Source: SFTJ01 sp905210415
Lineage (GTDB): Bacteria > Bacteroidota > Bacteroidia > Bacteroidales > Muribaculaceae
Reading direction: 5' to 3'
DNA length: 7,660 nt
NCBI GenBank assembly: GCA_902476295.1
Contig: CABSDC010000108.1
Span: forward strand, 1 to 7,660
The number at the start of each line of letters is the position of its first letter. The first letter of the stretch is position 1. The position numbers were made by a program, and so were the translations under genes. The notes beneath the pieces are model-generated. The model saw only the letters and a list, made by a program, of their open reading frames with translations. It was not told the origin of the DNA and did not search any database. Of the stretch, positions 1 to 6,663 are shown in pieces.

Positions 1-123
1 CTCGAGGCTATTGAGCGCTACAACCAACTCGCCTACGACGCACTCAACCAACTCGCCCTCAGCAACGAAGCCCACAGCGAATTTCACGGATTTATCGCTC
101 GACTGGTGAAACGCGACAAATAA
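1..123 (+). CDS. C-terminal end of a probable polyprenyl (trans-isoprenyl) diphosphate synthase, partial
   Basis: An open frame enters from the left edge and ends at the TAA at 121-123, leaving 40 residues. The segment (LEAIERYNQLAYDALNQLAL, then a short variable stretch, then ending LVKRDK) resembles the C-terminal helices of GGPP/octaprenyl diphosphate synthases, where an alpha-helical 'A...AL..L....' stretch leads to a final hydrophobic helix and a basic tail. These enzymes condense isopentenyl diphosphate onto allylic diphosphates to make quinone side chains or lipid carriers. The catalytic DDxxD motifs lie outside the window, so the call rests on tail similarity alone. The 18 bp gap to the next gene, with no promoter in it, suggests co-transcription with the TatD-family gene. 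Another helical protein tail cannot be excluded. Confidence 0.55.
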   Translation, partial: LEAIERYNQLAYDALNQLALSNEAHSEFHGFIARLVKRDK

Positions 124-141
124 GATAGAGAGCACCAAGCA

Positions 142-906
142 ATGATTGATACACATACGCACATCTATCTAGAAGAATTCGATGCCGACCGCACCGATGT
201 GATGCAACGCGCCCTGACAAGTGGCGTAAGCCATCTGGTGCTGCCTAACGTAGACCTCACCACCATCGAGCCGATGCACGAGCTGCACCAGCAGTTTGAG
301 CATTGCACCTCTATGGCTATGGGATTTCACCCCACCGAGGTAAACGACGATTGGCGCCGATCGCTGGCGCAAGTAGAACACTACCTGGGCATCAACCACT
401 ATGTAGCTATCGGCGAAGTGGGCATCGACCTCTATTGGGACAAAACCTACCATAGAGAGCAATTGGCCGCCTTCGATGCACAATGCCACTGGGCTGTGGA
501 ACTGGGATTGCCAGTGATAATACACTGCCGCGAAGGGTTGGCGCAAGTACTCGAAGTGTTCGACCACTTCAGCGGTCCGCTGCCACAAGCCGTATTTCAC
601 AGCTTCACCGGCACAAACGAGGAGGTGGAAGACATACGCCGCCGCGGCGACTTCTATTTCGGCATCAACGGCATTGTCACCTTCAAGAAATCGTCGATAC
701 CAGAAATATTGCCCACAATAGGCATCAACCGGATATTGCTCGAGACCGACTCACCTTACCTTGCTCCTGTGCCAAACCGCGGCAAGCGCAACGAGAGCGC
801 CAACATACCCCACATAGCCGCCTGCATAGCATCGCATTTGGCAATGAACACAGACGAAGTGTCGGGCATCACCGACGCCAACGCCCACGCCCTATTCGGC
901 CTATAA
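142..906 (+). CDS. TatD-family metal-dependent hydrolase (deoxyribonuclease-like)
   Basis: A 254-residue protein of full family length. The expected metal ligands of the amidohydrolase-type TIM barrel are visible: HTH at residues 5-7, Glu92 in GEVGID, His128 in IIHCRE, His153 in FHSFTG and Asp203 in ETDSPYLAP. GFHP at 61-64 and the 'ETDSPYLAPVPNRGKRNE' block are also typical. Known family members are cytosolic, Mg2+-dependent 3'-5' exonucleases and deoxyribonucleases linked to DNA repair or to degradation of nicked or oxidised DNA; the exact substrate of this paralogue cannot be told from sequence. The start at 142 is chosen because the MIDTHTH opening places the first metal motif at the usual position. 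The gene follows the polyprenyl synthase end by 18 bp, so it is probably the downstream member of an operon. I see no damaged motif. Confidence 0.93.
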   Translation: MIDTHTHIYLEEFDADRTDVMQRALTSGVSHLVLPNVDLTTIEPMHELHQQFEHCTSMAMGFHPTEVNDDWRRSLAQVEHYLGINHYVAIGEVGIDLYWDKTYHREQLAAFDAQCHWAVELGLPVIIHCREGLAQVLEVFDHFSGPLPQAVFHSFTGTNEEVEDIRRRGDFYFGINGIVTFKKSSIPEILPTIGINRILLETDSPYLAPVPNRGKRNESANIPHIAACIASHLAMNTDEVSGITDANAHALFGL

Positions 907-928
907 GCCGAGGCAATTGGGTGCAGAT

Positions 929-954
929 GTGCAAAAAAGTTTGTAATTTTGCAC
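929..954. repeat. 8-bp inverted repeat over the cmk -7 element
   Basis: GTGCAAAA at 929-936 is an exact reverse complement of TTTTGCAC at 947-954, separated by 10 nt. The right arm contains most of the -7 element TAATTTTG at 944-951. It could be an operator for a regulator of cmk-ispH, or a weak hairpin acting at the end of the tatD transcript, though the stem is largely A/T and lacks a T tract. Function is inferred from position only. Confidence 0.5.
944..951 (+). promoter_or_regulatory. Candidate Bacteroidetes -7 element for cmk-ispH
   Basis: TAATTTTG matches the Bacteroidetes consensus TAnnTTTG exactly, 41 nt before the cmk ATG, which would leave a leader of about 35 nt. The -33 side is weak: the nearest upstream TTG (917-919) is 24 nt away rather than the usual 19-21. 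A TATAAT-like string at 965-970 is also present, but the primary sigma factor of this phylum does not use that motif. Confidence 0.5.
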
Positions 955-992
955 TCTGTATCATTGTATAATCATATTTATCACAAACAACT

Positions 993-1694
993 ATGACAAA
1001 TAATAAAATCACTATAGCCATCGACGGCTTTTCATCGTCTGGCAAAAGCACCATGGCTAAGGTGCTCGCAAAATCGATCGGTTACGCATATATCGACAGC
1101 GGTGCCATGTATCGCGCCGTGACACTATACTGCATCGACAACGGTATTATCGCAGACGACAACACCGTCAACACCGATGAATTGCAAAAGCGCATCAACG
1201 ACATCAAGATATCATTCGGCGTAAACGCCACCACTGGCGCCACCGAGACTTACCTCAATGGCAAAAACGTGGAGCACGAAATACGCGACATGCGCGTATC
1301 GAGCCGAGTGAGCACCATCGCTGCAATACCATTTGTGCGCCACGCACTGGTGGCTCAGCAACAAGCAATGGGCAATAATAAGGGCATAGTGATGGACGGC
1401 CGCGACATAGGCACTACCGTATTTCCCGATGCCGAAATGAAGGTCTATGTAGATGCTTCGGCCGAAACCCGCGCTCAACGCCGCTTCGACGAGCTGCGCA
1501 GCAAGGGCGACACCACTACCACCTACGAGCAAGTGCTTGAAAACGTGAAGCACCGCGACCACATCGACAGCACACGCGAAGAAAGCCCTTTGCGCCGTGC
1601 CGACGACGCACACGTGCTCGACAACAGCAATATGAGCCGCGACGAGCAAAATCAATGGCTGATTGACCTCTATCACAGCATCGCTGACAAATAA
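993..1694 (+). CDS. cmk: Cytidylate kinase
   Basis: A 233-residue cytosolic kinase that phosphorylates CMP and dCMP to the diphosphates using ATP, part of pyrimidine nucleotide recycling. Visible family motifs in order: P-loop GFSSSGKST at residues 12-20; DSGAMYR at 35-41, the CMP-binding region; IRDMRVSSRVSTIAAIPFVR at 97-116; DGRDIGT at 135-141; VYVDASAETRAQRR at 151-164; and the lid-type RDHIDSTREESPL at 188-200, with arginines that contact phosphate. Length and motif order are those of a normal bacterial Cmk. The A-rich leader with almost no Shine-Dalgarno sequence is usual in Bacteroidetes. The gene has its own candidate promoter upstream and is followed 42 bp later by ispH, with no promoter seen in that gap, so the two are probably one transcript. 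The cmk-ispH neighbourhood is, from memory, common in Bacteroides relatives. Confidence 0.97.
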   Translation: MTNNKITIAIDGFSSSGKSTMAKVLAKSIGYAYIDSGAMYRAVTLYCIDNGIIADDNTVNTDELQKRINDIKISFGVNATTGATETYLNGKNVEHEIRDMRVSSRVSTIAAIPFVRHALVAQQQAMGNNKGIVMDGRDIGTTVFPDAEMKVYVDASAETRAQRRFDELRSKGDTTTTYEQVLENVKHRDHIDSTREESPLRRADDAHVLDNSNMSRDEQNQWLIDLYHSIADK

Positions 1695-1736
1695 ATTCGC
1701 TAACACACACTACATCGCACCACTTTTTCACGCATT

Positions 1737-2609
1737 ATGGCAACAATTGAAATTGACAACGGTTCGGGATTTTGCTTCGGCGTGGTGACTGCTATACGCA
1801 AAGCCGAAGAAGAAATCAATAAGTCGGGGCACCTATACTGTCTGGGCGACATCGTGCACAACAGCAACGAGGTGGAACGTCTGCAAAAAATCGGGCTTGA
1901 AACCATCACACACGAGCAGATGAACGAGTTGCACAACGTGAAGGTGCTGCTTCGTGCCCACGGCGAACCTCCTGCAACCTACCAAATGGCTCAACGAAAC
2001 AATATCGAGATTATCGATGCCACTTGCCCTGTGGTGCTGCAACTGCAGAAGCGCATCCACACCACCTATCACGAGACGCCCGGCGACGAGCATCCGCAGA
2101 TAGTGATCTACGGCAAGAAAGGCCACGCCGAAGTGAATGGATTGGTGGGACAGACCGATGGCAACGCCTTGGTGATAGAGAGCGTTGACGAGGTAGACAA
2201 GATAGATTTCTCTCGCAACATCTACCTGTATTCACAGACCACCAAGTCGCTACAAGGGTTTACAAAAATCGTCAACGAGATACAGAGCCGTGTGGCTGAG
2301 GGCGTGGAATTTCGCAGTTTCGACACCATCTGCCGCCGCGTGGCAAACCGCATTCCACAAATCAAGGAGTTTGCCAAAAGCCACGACGTGATACTCTTTG
2401 TGTGCGGAAGCAAAAGCAGCAACGGCCGCATTCTATACGAAGAATGCCACCGAGTGAACCCGATGAGCTATCTTATTTCAAATGAAGAAGAAATCAACCT
2501 TGATTGGTTTGTTGGCAAAGAGCACATTGGCATCTGCGGTGCCACTTCCACCCCTATGTGGCTGATGAACCGTGTGAAAGACTTCCTCAACGCCAACCTC
2601 AACGGCTGA
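1737..2609 (+). CDS. ispH: 4-hydroxy-3-methylbut-2-enyl diphosphate reductase (IspH/LytB)
   Basis: A 290-residue protein catalysing the final step of the MEP pathway: reductive dehydroxylation of HMBPP to isopentenyl and dimethylallyl diphosphate by a [4Fe-4S] cluster. The three cluster cysteines are present: Cys13 in GFCFGV, Cys97 in DATCPVV and Cys199 in DTICRR. Substrate-binding residues are also in place: His41 (VHN), His75 (AHGEPP), His130 and Glu132 (GHAEVNG), the SSN at 227-229 and Ser271 in GATSTP. Glu132 is the expected proton-relay residue. Length matches the short bacterial form, with no fused S1 domains. It lies 42 bp after cmk, probably in the same operon. Its stop codon is only 15 bp from the stop of the opposing phosphoglycosyltransferase gene, with no obvious hairpin terminator between, so converging transcripts are expected to overlap. 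Confidence 0.97.
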   Translation: MATIEIDNGSGFCFGVVTAIRKAEEEINKSGHLYCLGDIVHNSNEVERLQKIGLETITHEQMNELHNVKVLLRAHGEPPATYQMAQRNNIEIIDATCPVVLQLQKRIHTTYHETPGDEHPQIVIYGKKGHAEVNGLVGQTDGNALVIESVDEVDKIDFSRNIYLYSQTTKSLQGFTKIVNEIQSRVAEGVEFRSFDTICRRVANRIPQIKEFAKSHDVILFVCGSKSSNGRILYEECHRVNPMSYLISNEEEINLDWFVGKEHIGICGATSTPMWLMNRVKDFLNANLNG

Positions 2610-2624
2610 CGGCGGCAGCGAAGG

Positions 2625-3281
2625 TCACACCCACTCCCCTGCATACTCAATCTTGTAGCCAAGCACGGTTGCGAATATCATTTGCAAATCCTTGGCGAAT
2701 GAGTAGTGCTCATAGTAATACTTATTGAGGCGCACCTTATCGGGGTAAATCACATTGTCGTTGTAGTCCTTGGCAATTTCTTGCTCAGAGCGCGTGTCGC
2801 CCTCAGCAATGCGCTGCGCCACATGCTGCGAAATCAATTCTTCCTCGGCACGATACTTCAATGTGGCAGGGCCGGTGATTCCCGGGCGCATCAGCAACAC
2901 CTTGCGGTCGTCGCCCGTGAGCATATCGGCATAGCCAGGCACATCGGGGCGCGGACCCACAAACGACATTTTCCCTATCAGCACATCCCACAGCCCAGGC
3001 AATTCGTCGATTTTGTAGCGACGAAGCATTGCGCCCAGCGGCGTGATGCGACTCTCGCCAGCTATGCTCACCGATGATCCGTGGTGCACAGCCGTCATGC
3101 TGCGAAATTTATGGCACATAAAGAGTTTACCGTCTTTTCCCACACGTTGTTGCGAGAAAATAGCCGACGCTCCAAGCATCTTCCAGCGTATCAATATTGC
3201 TACCAAAGGAAATACCCACCATATCAGCAGCAGCCCGACAAGCGAAGCCACTACATCGAAAAGTCGCTTAAGCTTCATCAT
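2625..3281 (-). CDS. PglC-type bacterial sugar transferase (undecaprenyl-phosphate phosphoglycosyltransferase)
   Basis: A 218-residue monotopic membrane enzyme expected to move a phospho-sugar from a UDP-sugar to undecaprenyl phosphate, the first membrane step of glycan assembly. Seen: one hydrophobic segment at about residues 8-32 with a central Pro25, typical of the re-entrant helix; Q.RVGKDGK and KFRSM at 45-62; the catalytic Asp-Glu pair (D92, E93) in KIDELPGLWDVL; FVGPRPDVP at 107-115; and RPGITG at 132-137. The length fits the small PglC class without the large WbaP/WcaJ N-terminal membrane domain. The start is set at the tandem ATGATG (3281/3278), which puts the MKLKRLFDVV opening at the family's usual place; a longer frame to 3338 would add an atypical N-terminus inside the upstream gene. 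It overlaps the acetyltransferase gene by 14 nt, implying translational coupling. The sugar donor cannot be predicted. Confidence 0.92.
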   Translation of the reverse strand: MMKLKRLFDVVASLVGLLLIWWVFPLVAILIRWKMLGASAIFSQQRVGKDGKLFMCHKFRSMTAVHHGSSVSIAGESRITPLGAMLRRYKIDELPGLWDVLIGKMSFVGPRPDVPGYADMLTGDDRKVLLMRPGITGPATLKYRAEEELISQHVAQRIAEGDTRSEQEIAKDYNDNVIYPDKVRLNKYYYEHYSFAKDLQMIFATVLGYKIEYAGEWV

Positions 3282-3900
3282 TTTTTTTATCGGATTTTGC
3301 CTTGCTATAGCAACGTAGCAATAGGTCGCCGTTATCAAGTGTTTTTATCAATTCGGTATTACATACAGCCTCAGTGACGCCAAGCGATCGTGTGTTTTTA
3401 GGAGAAATGCTTTTAAACATCTTCAATTCCGAATAATCGCCCACGCTATTCATGCAGTAGCCCATCTCCTTGGCAATACCTTTGCTATAATGGTCGTAAT
3501 CAACCATATAACCTCGGTAGGTGCATCCGTGCACAAACGAGCGCATAAAGCAATATCCTATCATCTTCTCGGTCTTCGCCGCCTTCTCATATAGCATAAA
3601 TGCCAAGACGGAGTCCATTCCAAAAAATCTTTTAAGGCTTTGCTCATCAAAAGGGTGTGGACGGAAATGCTCAAATGCCGATTCGGGTTGCGACGCAAAA
3701 AAATCAGCCGCCAACTTGCAGTCGGCTGCCGTCAGCATACGCATATCATAGGGTGACTGGTATTCTCTCCTTATCAGTGCATCGATATTTCGTAATTTCT
3801 TACCATACAATACTTTAAACCCTTTAGAATTACACCATTCCATAGCGTCCCACAAGAAGGAGAAGTATTGTTTAATGATATGTGCTATTTCATAAATCAT
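3268..3900 (-). CDS. Probable GNAT-family N-acetyltransferase
   Basis: A 210-residue protein with a GNAT-like core at about residues 50-197. The acceptor-side strand and helix region is followed by a hydrophobic strand (VLAFMLYEK, 98-106), MIGYCFMR (113-120), the central YRGYMVDYDHYSKGIAKEMG (128-147) with SKGIAKEM resembling the acetyl-CoA pyrophosphate loop and helix, and KSISPKNTRSLG (163-174) resembling the 'N..S..' motif after strand 5. The first 45 or so residues are outside the fold; they include an aromatic helix (YFSFLWDAMEW) that may contact the membrane or a partner. The pairing with a phosphoglycosyltransferase suggests acetylation of an amino sugar in glycan synthesis, but the acceptor is unknown. 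It is the first gene after a strong promoter, with a leader of about 25 nt. The fold call is by motif reading and is less sure than its neighbours. Confidence 0.72.
   Translation of the reverse strand: MIYEIAHIIKQYFSFLWDAMEWCNSKGFKVLYGKKLRNIDALIRREYQSPYDMRMLTAADCKLAADFFASQPESAFEHFRPHPFDEQSLKRFFGMDSVLAFMLYEKAAKTEKMIGYCFMRSFVHGCTYRGYMVDYDHYSKGIAKEMGYCMNSVGDYSELKMFKSISPKNTRSLGVTEAVCNTELIKTLDNGDLLLRCYSKAKSDKKNDEA
3281..3288 (-). other. A8 run in the acetyltransferase/sugar transferase overlap (possible slippage site)
   Basis: On the minus strand eight consecutive A residues end in the first A of the tandem ATGATG start of the sugar transferase, still inside the acetyltransferase reading frame. 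Transcripts or templates with one A fewer would read from the acetyltransferase straight into the sugar transferase frame, while one A more gives an immediate TGA. Whether slippage happens is not shown by the sequence. Confidence 0.4.
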
Positions 3901-3932
3901 AAATTAAGGAGGCTTAAGTAACATTATTGAAA

Positions 3933-3963
3933 CAAAGGTAATATTTTTCAATGTTTCTCGCAA
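3933..3963 (-). promoter_or_regulatory. Bacteroidetes-type promoter for the acetyltransferase-sugar transferase pair
   Basis: Read on the minus strand, TTG (3963-3961) is followed by exactly 20 nt and then TACCTTTG (3940-3933), a full match to the TTG-N19-21-TAnnTTTG consensus. The predicted start of transcription, about 7 nt further on, leaves roughly 25 nt before the ATG at 3900. Its -33 end lies just upstream of, and its -7 end just past, the stop codon of the feo operon's last gene, so this unit can be read separately from feo. Confidence 0.75.
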
Positions 3964-4190
3964 GAATTACAATTAGCTCTTTTACGATTTTTTTCGTTTG
4001 GCTTACCCGCGCAACACGGCGGCTTTGGGGCATCGGAGCGAGGAGCAATCCTACCGCTATGGCAATGCGGACACCCCGATGAGCCAGCGCAACCAGGGCA
4101 GGTGTTGCCTCCACTGCGCACCAATATGCGCACTATCACAGCCACAAGCGCGGCCACTACAATCAATAGCAATATGGTGGAAACATTCAT
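3948..4190 (-). CDS. FeoB-associated Cys-rich membrane protein
   Basis: An 80-residue protein starting with a single hydrophobic segment (residues about 4-24), then a short basic turn and a cysteine-rich soluble tail. Eight cysteines are present: Cys31, 34, 40, 43, 59, 60, 74 and 77, giving three CxxC pairs plus a CC. A one-helix membrane anchor with CxxC clusters directly after feoB matches the FeoB-associated Cys-rich family (Pfam FeoB_associated), thought to aid ferrous iron handling, though its biochemistry is unsettled. It begins 10 bp after the feoAB stop, so it is in the same operon. The N-terminus lacks a typical signal peptidase site, so I expect a membrane-anchored protein. The tail also carries histidines (42, 44... 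region and C-terminal H80), which could join metal binding. An overlapping frame at 3914-4114 is a shadow. Confidence 0.85.
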   Translation of the reverse strand: MNVSTILLLIVVAALVAVIVRILVRSGGNTCPGCAGSSGCPHCHSGRIAPRSDAPKPPCCAGKPNEKNRKRANCNSCEKH

Positions 4191-4200
4191 AACCGAACAA

Positions 4201-6555
4201 TCAACAGATTAGCGACACCACAACATTCACAACGTAGGCACACAACCATGCTATGATGCACTGACCAAGCATTATCATCACAGCGCTTCTGCCATTGAGC
4301 TCGCGGCGTATGCACGCAATCGTGGCAACGCATGGCGTATAGAGCAAGCAGAACACAAGCAGCGAGAATGCCGTGCCCGTAGATAGCAGCGTGGATATTG
4401 TTGTGCCTGCACCAAAGAGCACCGTGAGTGTCGACACCACGCTCTCCTTGGCGATAAAGCCAGAAATCAGCGATGTAACGATTCGCCAATCGCCAAAACC
4501 AAGCGGCTTAAACAATGGCGCTACCGCTCCGGCTACCACGGCAAGCATACTATCGCTTGAGTCGGCCACCACGTGCAGGCGGAAATCAAACGTCTGCAGG
4601 AACCATATCACAAGCGATGCCAAGAATATCACGGTGAAAGCGCGTTGCAAGAAGTCTTTTGCCTTGTCGCTCAGTAAGTGGGTGACATTCTTATATCCCG
4701 GCATACGGTAGTTTGGCAATTCCATCACAAACGGCACCGCCGAACCAGAGAACTTCAACGATTTCAGCACAAAAGCGCAGATTATACCCACGATGATGCC
4801 TATCAGATATAAGCACACCATCACCAACCCGGCATTCTCAGGAAAGAACACGGCGGTGAAGAAGGCATATATAGGCAACTTGGCTGTACAACTCATAAAC
4901 GGAGTGAGCATGATGGTGAGTATGCGGTCGCGCTGCGATGGCAACGTGCGACTCGCCATAATACTTGGCACGCTACAACCAAAGCCGATAAGCAATGGCA
5001 CTATTGAGCGACCCGACAAACCGATGCGACGTAGCAACTTATCCATCACAAACGCTATTCGCGCCATATATCCGCTATCCTCAAGCATCGAGAGGAAGAA
5101 AAACAGGGTGACGATAATAGGCAAGAATGTCACCACACTGCCCACACCGCCGATTATACCATCTATGATGAGCGATTGCACCGTAGGTTCTATCTGCCAC
5201 TGCACCAAGGCGTTGTTCACCCAAGCCGACAGCCAGTCGATGCCCTCGTCGAGCCAGCCCTGCATTGTGCCACCTATCACATCAAATGTCATCCAAAAGG
5301 TGAATGCCATAATCAGCGCAAACGCCGGTATCGCCGTCCATTTGCCGGTAAGCACGGCATCAATGTGCCGACTGCGCTGGTGCTCCTTGCTCTCGCGAGG
5401 CTTCACCACCGTCTGGTGGCACAGCGCATTAATAAAGGTGTAGCGCATATCGGCAATGGCAGCGCTACGGTCGAGTCCGCGATGCTCTTCCATCTGCTCC
5501 ACCACACGGTTGAGCATAAGTTTCTCATCGTCGCGCAGATTGAGCGCATTCAGCACCAGAGTATCGCCCTCTATCAATTTGCATGCGGCAAAGCGGCGTG
5601 GTATGCCAGCCTCGTCGGCATGATCTTCTATCAAGTGCATTATGGCGTGTATGGCACGATGCACGGCGCCGTTTGTGGCAGGGTTACAAAAATCACGGCG
5701 CATAGGGCGCTCTTGATATTTAGCCACGTGCAGGGCATGCTGCACCAACTCGTCTACGCCCTCGTTTTTAGCGGCGGAGATTGGCACCACCGGTATGCCC
5801 AGCAGCTGTTCCATCATGTTCACGCGTATTGTGCCATGATTGTTCTCCACCTCATCCATCATGTTCAGGGCAAGCACCATAGGCACACCCAGCTCCATAA
5901 GCTGCATCGTTAGGTAGAGATTACGCTCAATGTTGGTGGCATCCACAATATTGATAATGCCCGAAGGCTTAGAGTCTAAGATGAAGTCGCGCGACACCAC
6001 TTCCTCGCAGGTGTATGGCGACAGCGAATATATGCCCGGCAAATCGGTCACCACCGTGTTTGGGTAACCCTTCAAATGACCGCTTTTTTGGTCAACCGTC
6101 ACGCCAGGAAAATTGCCCACATGCTGGTTGCTACCAGTCAACTGATTGAATAGCGTGGTCTTGCCACAATTTTGGTTTCCCACAAGGGCAAAAGTGAGCG
6201 TGTGGCTCTTAGGCAGAGGATGCTCCTCTTTAGGATTGTGTTCCGGACCCATTTCACCGAATCCTGGGTGCTCAGCATGGTTTTCTATCACCACCTCAGC
6301 GCTATAGTCGGTATCATCCACATAATCGTCGGGCAATGGCTCCACCTCAATCAGCGCCGCGTCGGCACGACGCAACGTGAGTTCATAGTCATGTATGCGC
6401 AATTGCATTGGGTCGCCCATCGGGGCATATTTCATCAGAGTCACCATTCCGTGCGGAATCAGCCCCATATCCAGGAAATGCTGGCGCAACTCGCCTTCAC
6501 CTCCCACAGTCAACACTCTCGCTGACATCCCTATTTCCAAATCTGATAGATACAT
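4201..6555 (-). CDS. feoB: FeoA-FeoB fusion, ferrous iron transporter
   Basis: A 784-residue inner-membrane Fe(II) transporter with FeoA fused at its N-terminus, an arrangement common in Bacteroidetes. Residues 1-72 form the FeoA SH3-like domain (MYLSDLEIGMSARVL opening, DMGLIPHG at 29-36). A linker of about 45 residues rich in Asp, Glu and His follows. The G domain has G1 GNQNCGKT (126-133), a G2 threonine in NFPGVTVD (148-155), G3 DLPG (171-174), G4 NMMD (231-234) and a G5-like SAAKNEG (260-266), then a helical GDI-like region to about 390. The membrane part (about 405-784) holds two Gate regions with the conserved cysteines: GFGCSVPSIMA (Cys527) and PFMSCTAKLPIY (Cys556), plus FIAKESVVSTL (700-710) and YTPCVATIAC (739-748). 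All catalytic motifs are intact. AGGGA at 6571-6567 may assist initiation. The Cys-rich partner gene follows by 10 bp. Confidence 0.97.
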   Translation of the reverse strand: MYLSDLEIGMSARVLTVGGEGELRQHFLDMGLIPHGMVTLMKYAPMGDPMQLRIHDYELTLRRADAALIEVEPLPDDYVDDTDYSAEVVIENHAEHPGFGEMGPEHNPKEEHPLPKSHTLTFALVGNQNCGKTTLFNQLTGSNQHVGNFPGVTVDQKSGHLKGYPNTVVTDLPGIYSLSPYTCEEVVSRDFILDSKPSGIINIVDATNIERNLYLTMQLMELGVPMVLALNMMDEVENNHGTIRVNMMEQLLGIPVVPISAAKNEGVDELVQHALHVAKYQERPMRRDFCNPATNGAVHRAIHAIMHLIEDHADEAGIPRRFAACKLIEGDTLVLNALNLRDDEKLMLNRVVEQMEEHRGLDRSAAIADMRYTFINALCHQTVVKPRESKEHQRSRHIDAVLTGKWTAIPAFALIMAFTFWMTFDVIGGTMQGWLDEGIDWLSAWVNNALVQWQIEPTVQSLIIDGIIGGVGSVVTFLPIIVTLFFFLSMLEDSGYMARIAFVMDKLLRRIGLSGRSIVPLLIGFGCSVPSIMASRTLPSQRDRILTIMLTPFMSCTAKLPIYAFFTAVFFPENAGLVMVCLYLIGIIVGIICAFVLKSLKFSGSAVPFVMELPNYRMPGYKNVTHLLSDKAKDFLQRAFTVIFLASLVIWFLQTFDFRLHVVADSSDSMLAVVAGAVAPLFKPLGFGDWRIVTSLISGFIAKESVVSTLTVLFGAGTTISTLLSTGTAFSLLVFCLLYTPCVATIACIRRELNGRSAVMIMLGQCIIAWLCAYVVNVVVSLIC

Positions 6556-6594
6556 ATATCTTATCTTCCCTAAAAAGTCTTTGTTATAACATCA

Positions 6595-6625
6595 CAAAGT
6601 TACAGCAATTTTCCGCCACATACAA
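6595..6625 (-). promoter_or_regulatory. Bacteroidetes-type promoter for feoAB
   Basis: On the minus strand TTG (6625-6623), exactly 20 nt, then TAACTTTG (6602-6595) fits the phylum's promoter consensus fully. The predicted transcript would start near 6588, giving a leader of about 33 nt that contains the 8-bp palindrome GTTATAAC (6583-6590). Confidence 0.78.
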
Positions 6626-6642
6626 TACCAATTTATAGGTAT
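6625..6642. promoter_or_regulatory. 18-bp imperfect palindrome next to the feoAB -33 element (candidate operator)
   Basis: ATACCAATTTATAGGTAT pairs ATACC (6625-6629) with GGTAT (6638-6642), plus two further inner pairs. It touches the -33 TTG of the feoAB promoter. A position like this suits an iron-responsive regulator of the Fur or DtxR type, but the sequence does not match the classic Fur box and the regulator is not in the window. Confidence 0.4.
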
Positions 6643-6663
6643 CTCTCACCGATGCCACAATGT

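Noticed and set aside
965..970. TATAAT as a sigma-70 -10 box before cmk
   Set aside because: The Bacteroidetes primary sigma factor reads TAnnTTTG, and a full match to that lies 14 nt upstream; the TATAAT is probably chance in A/T-rich DNA.
2625..3338. Longer 237-residue form of the sugar transferase starting at 3338
   Set aside because: The added 19 residues lie inside the acetyltransferase gene and are unlike the family's N-terminus; the ATGATG at 3281/3278 puts the MKLKRLFDVV opening where expected.
5176..5913. Plus-strand frame of 245 residues opposite feoAB
   Set aside because: It is antisense to an intact FeoB coding region with all motifs, is very rich in His and Arg as expected of an antisense shadow, and has no promoter.
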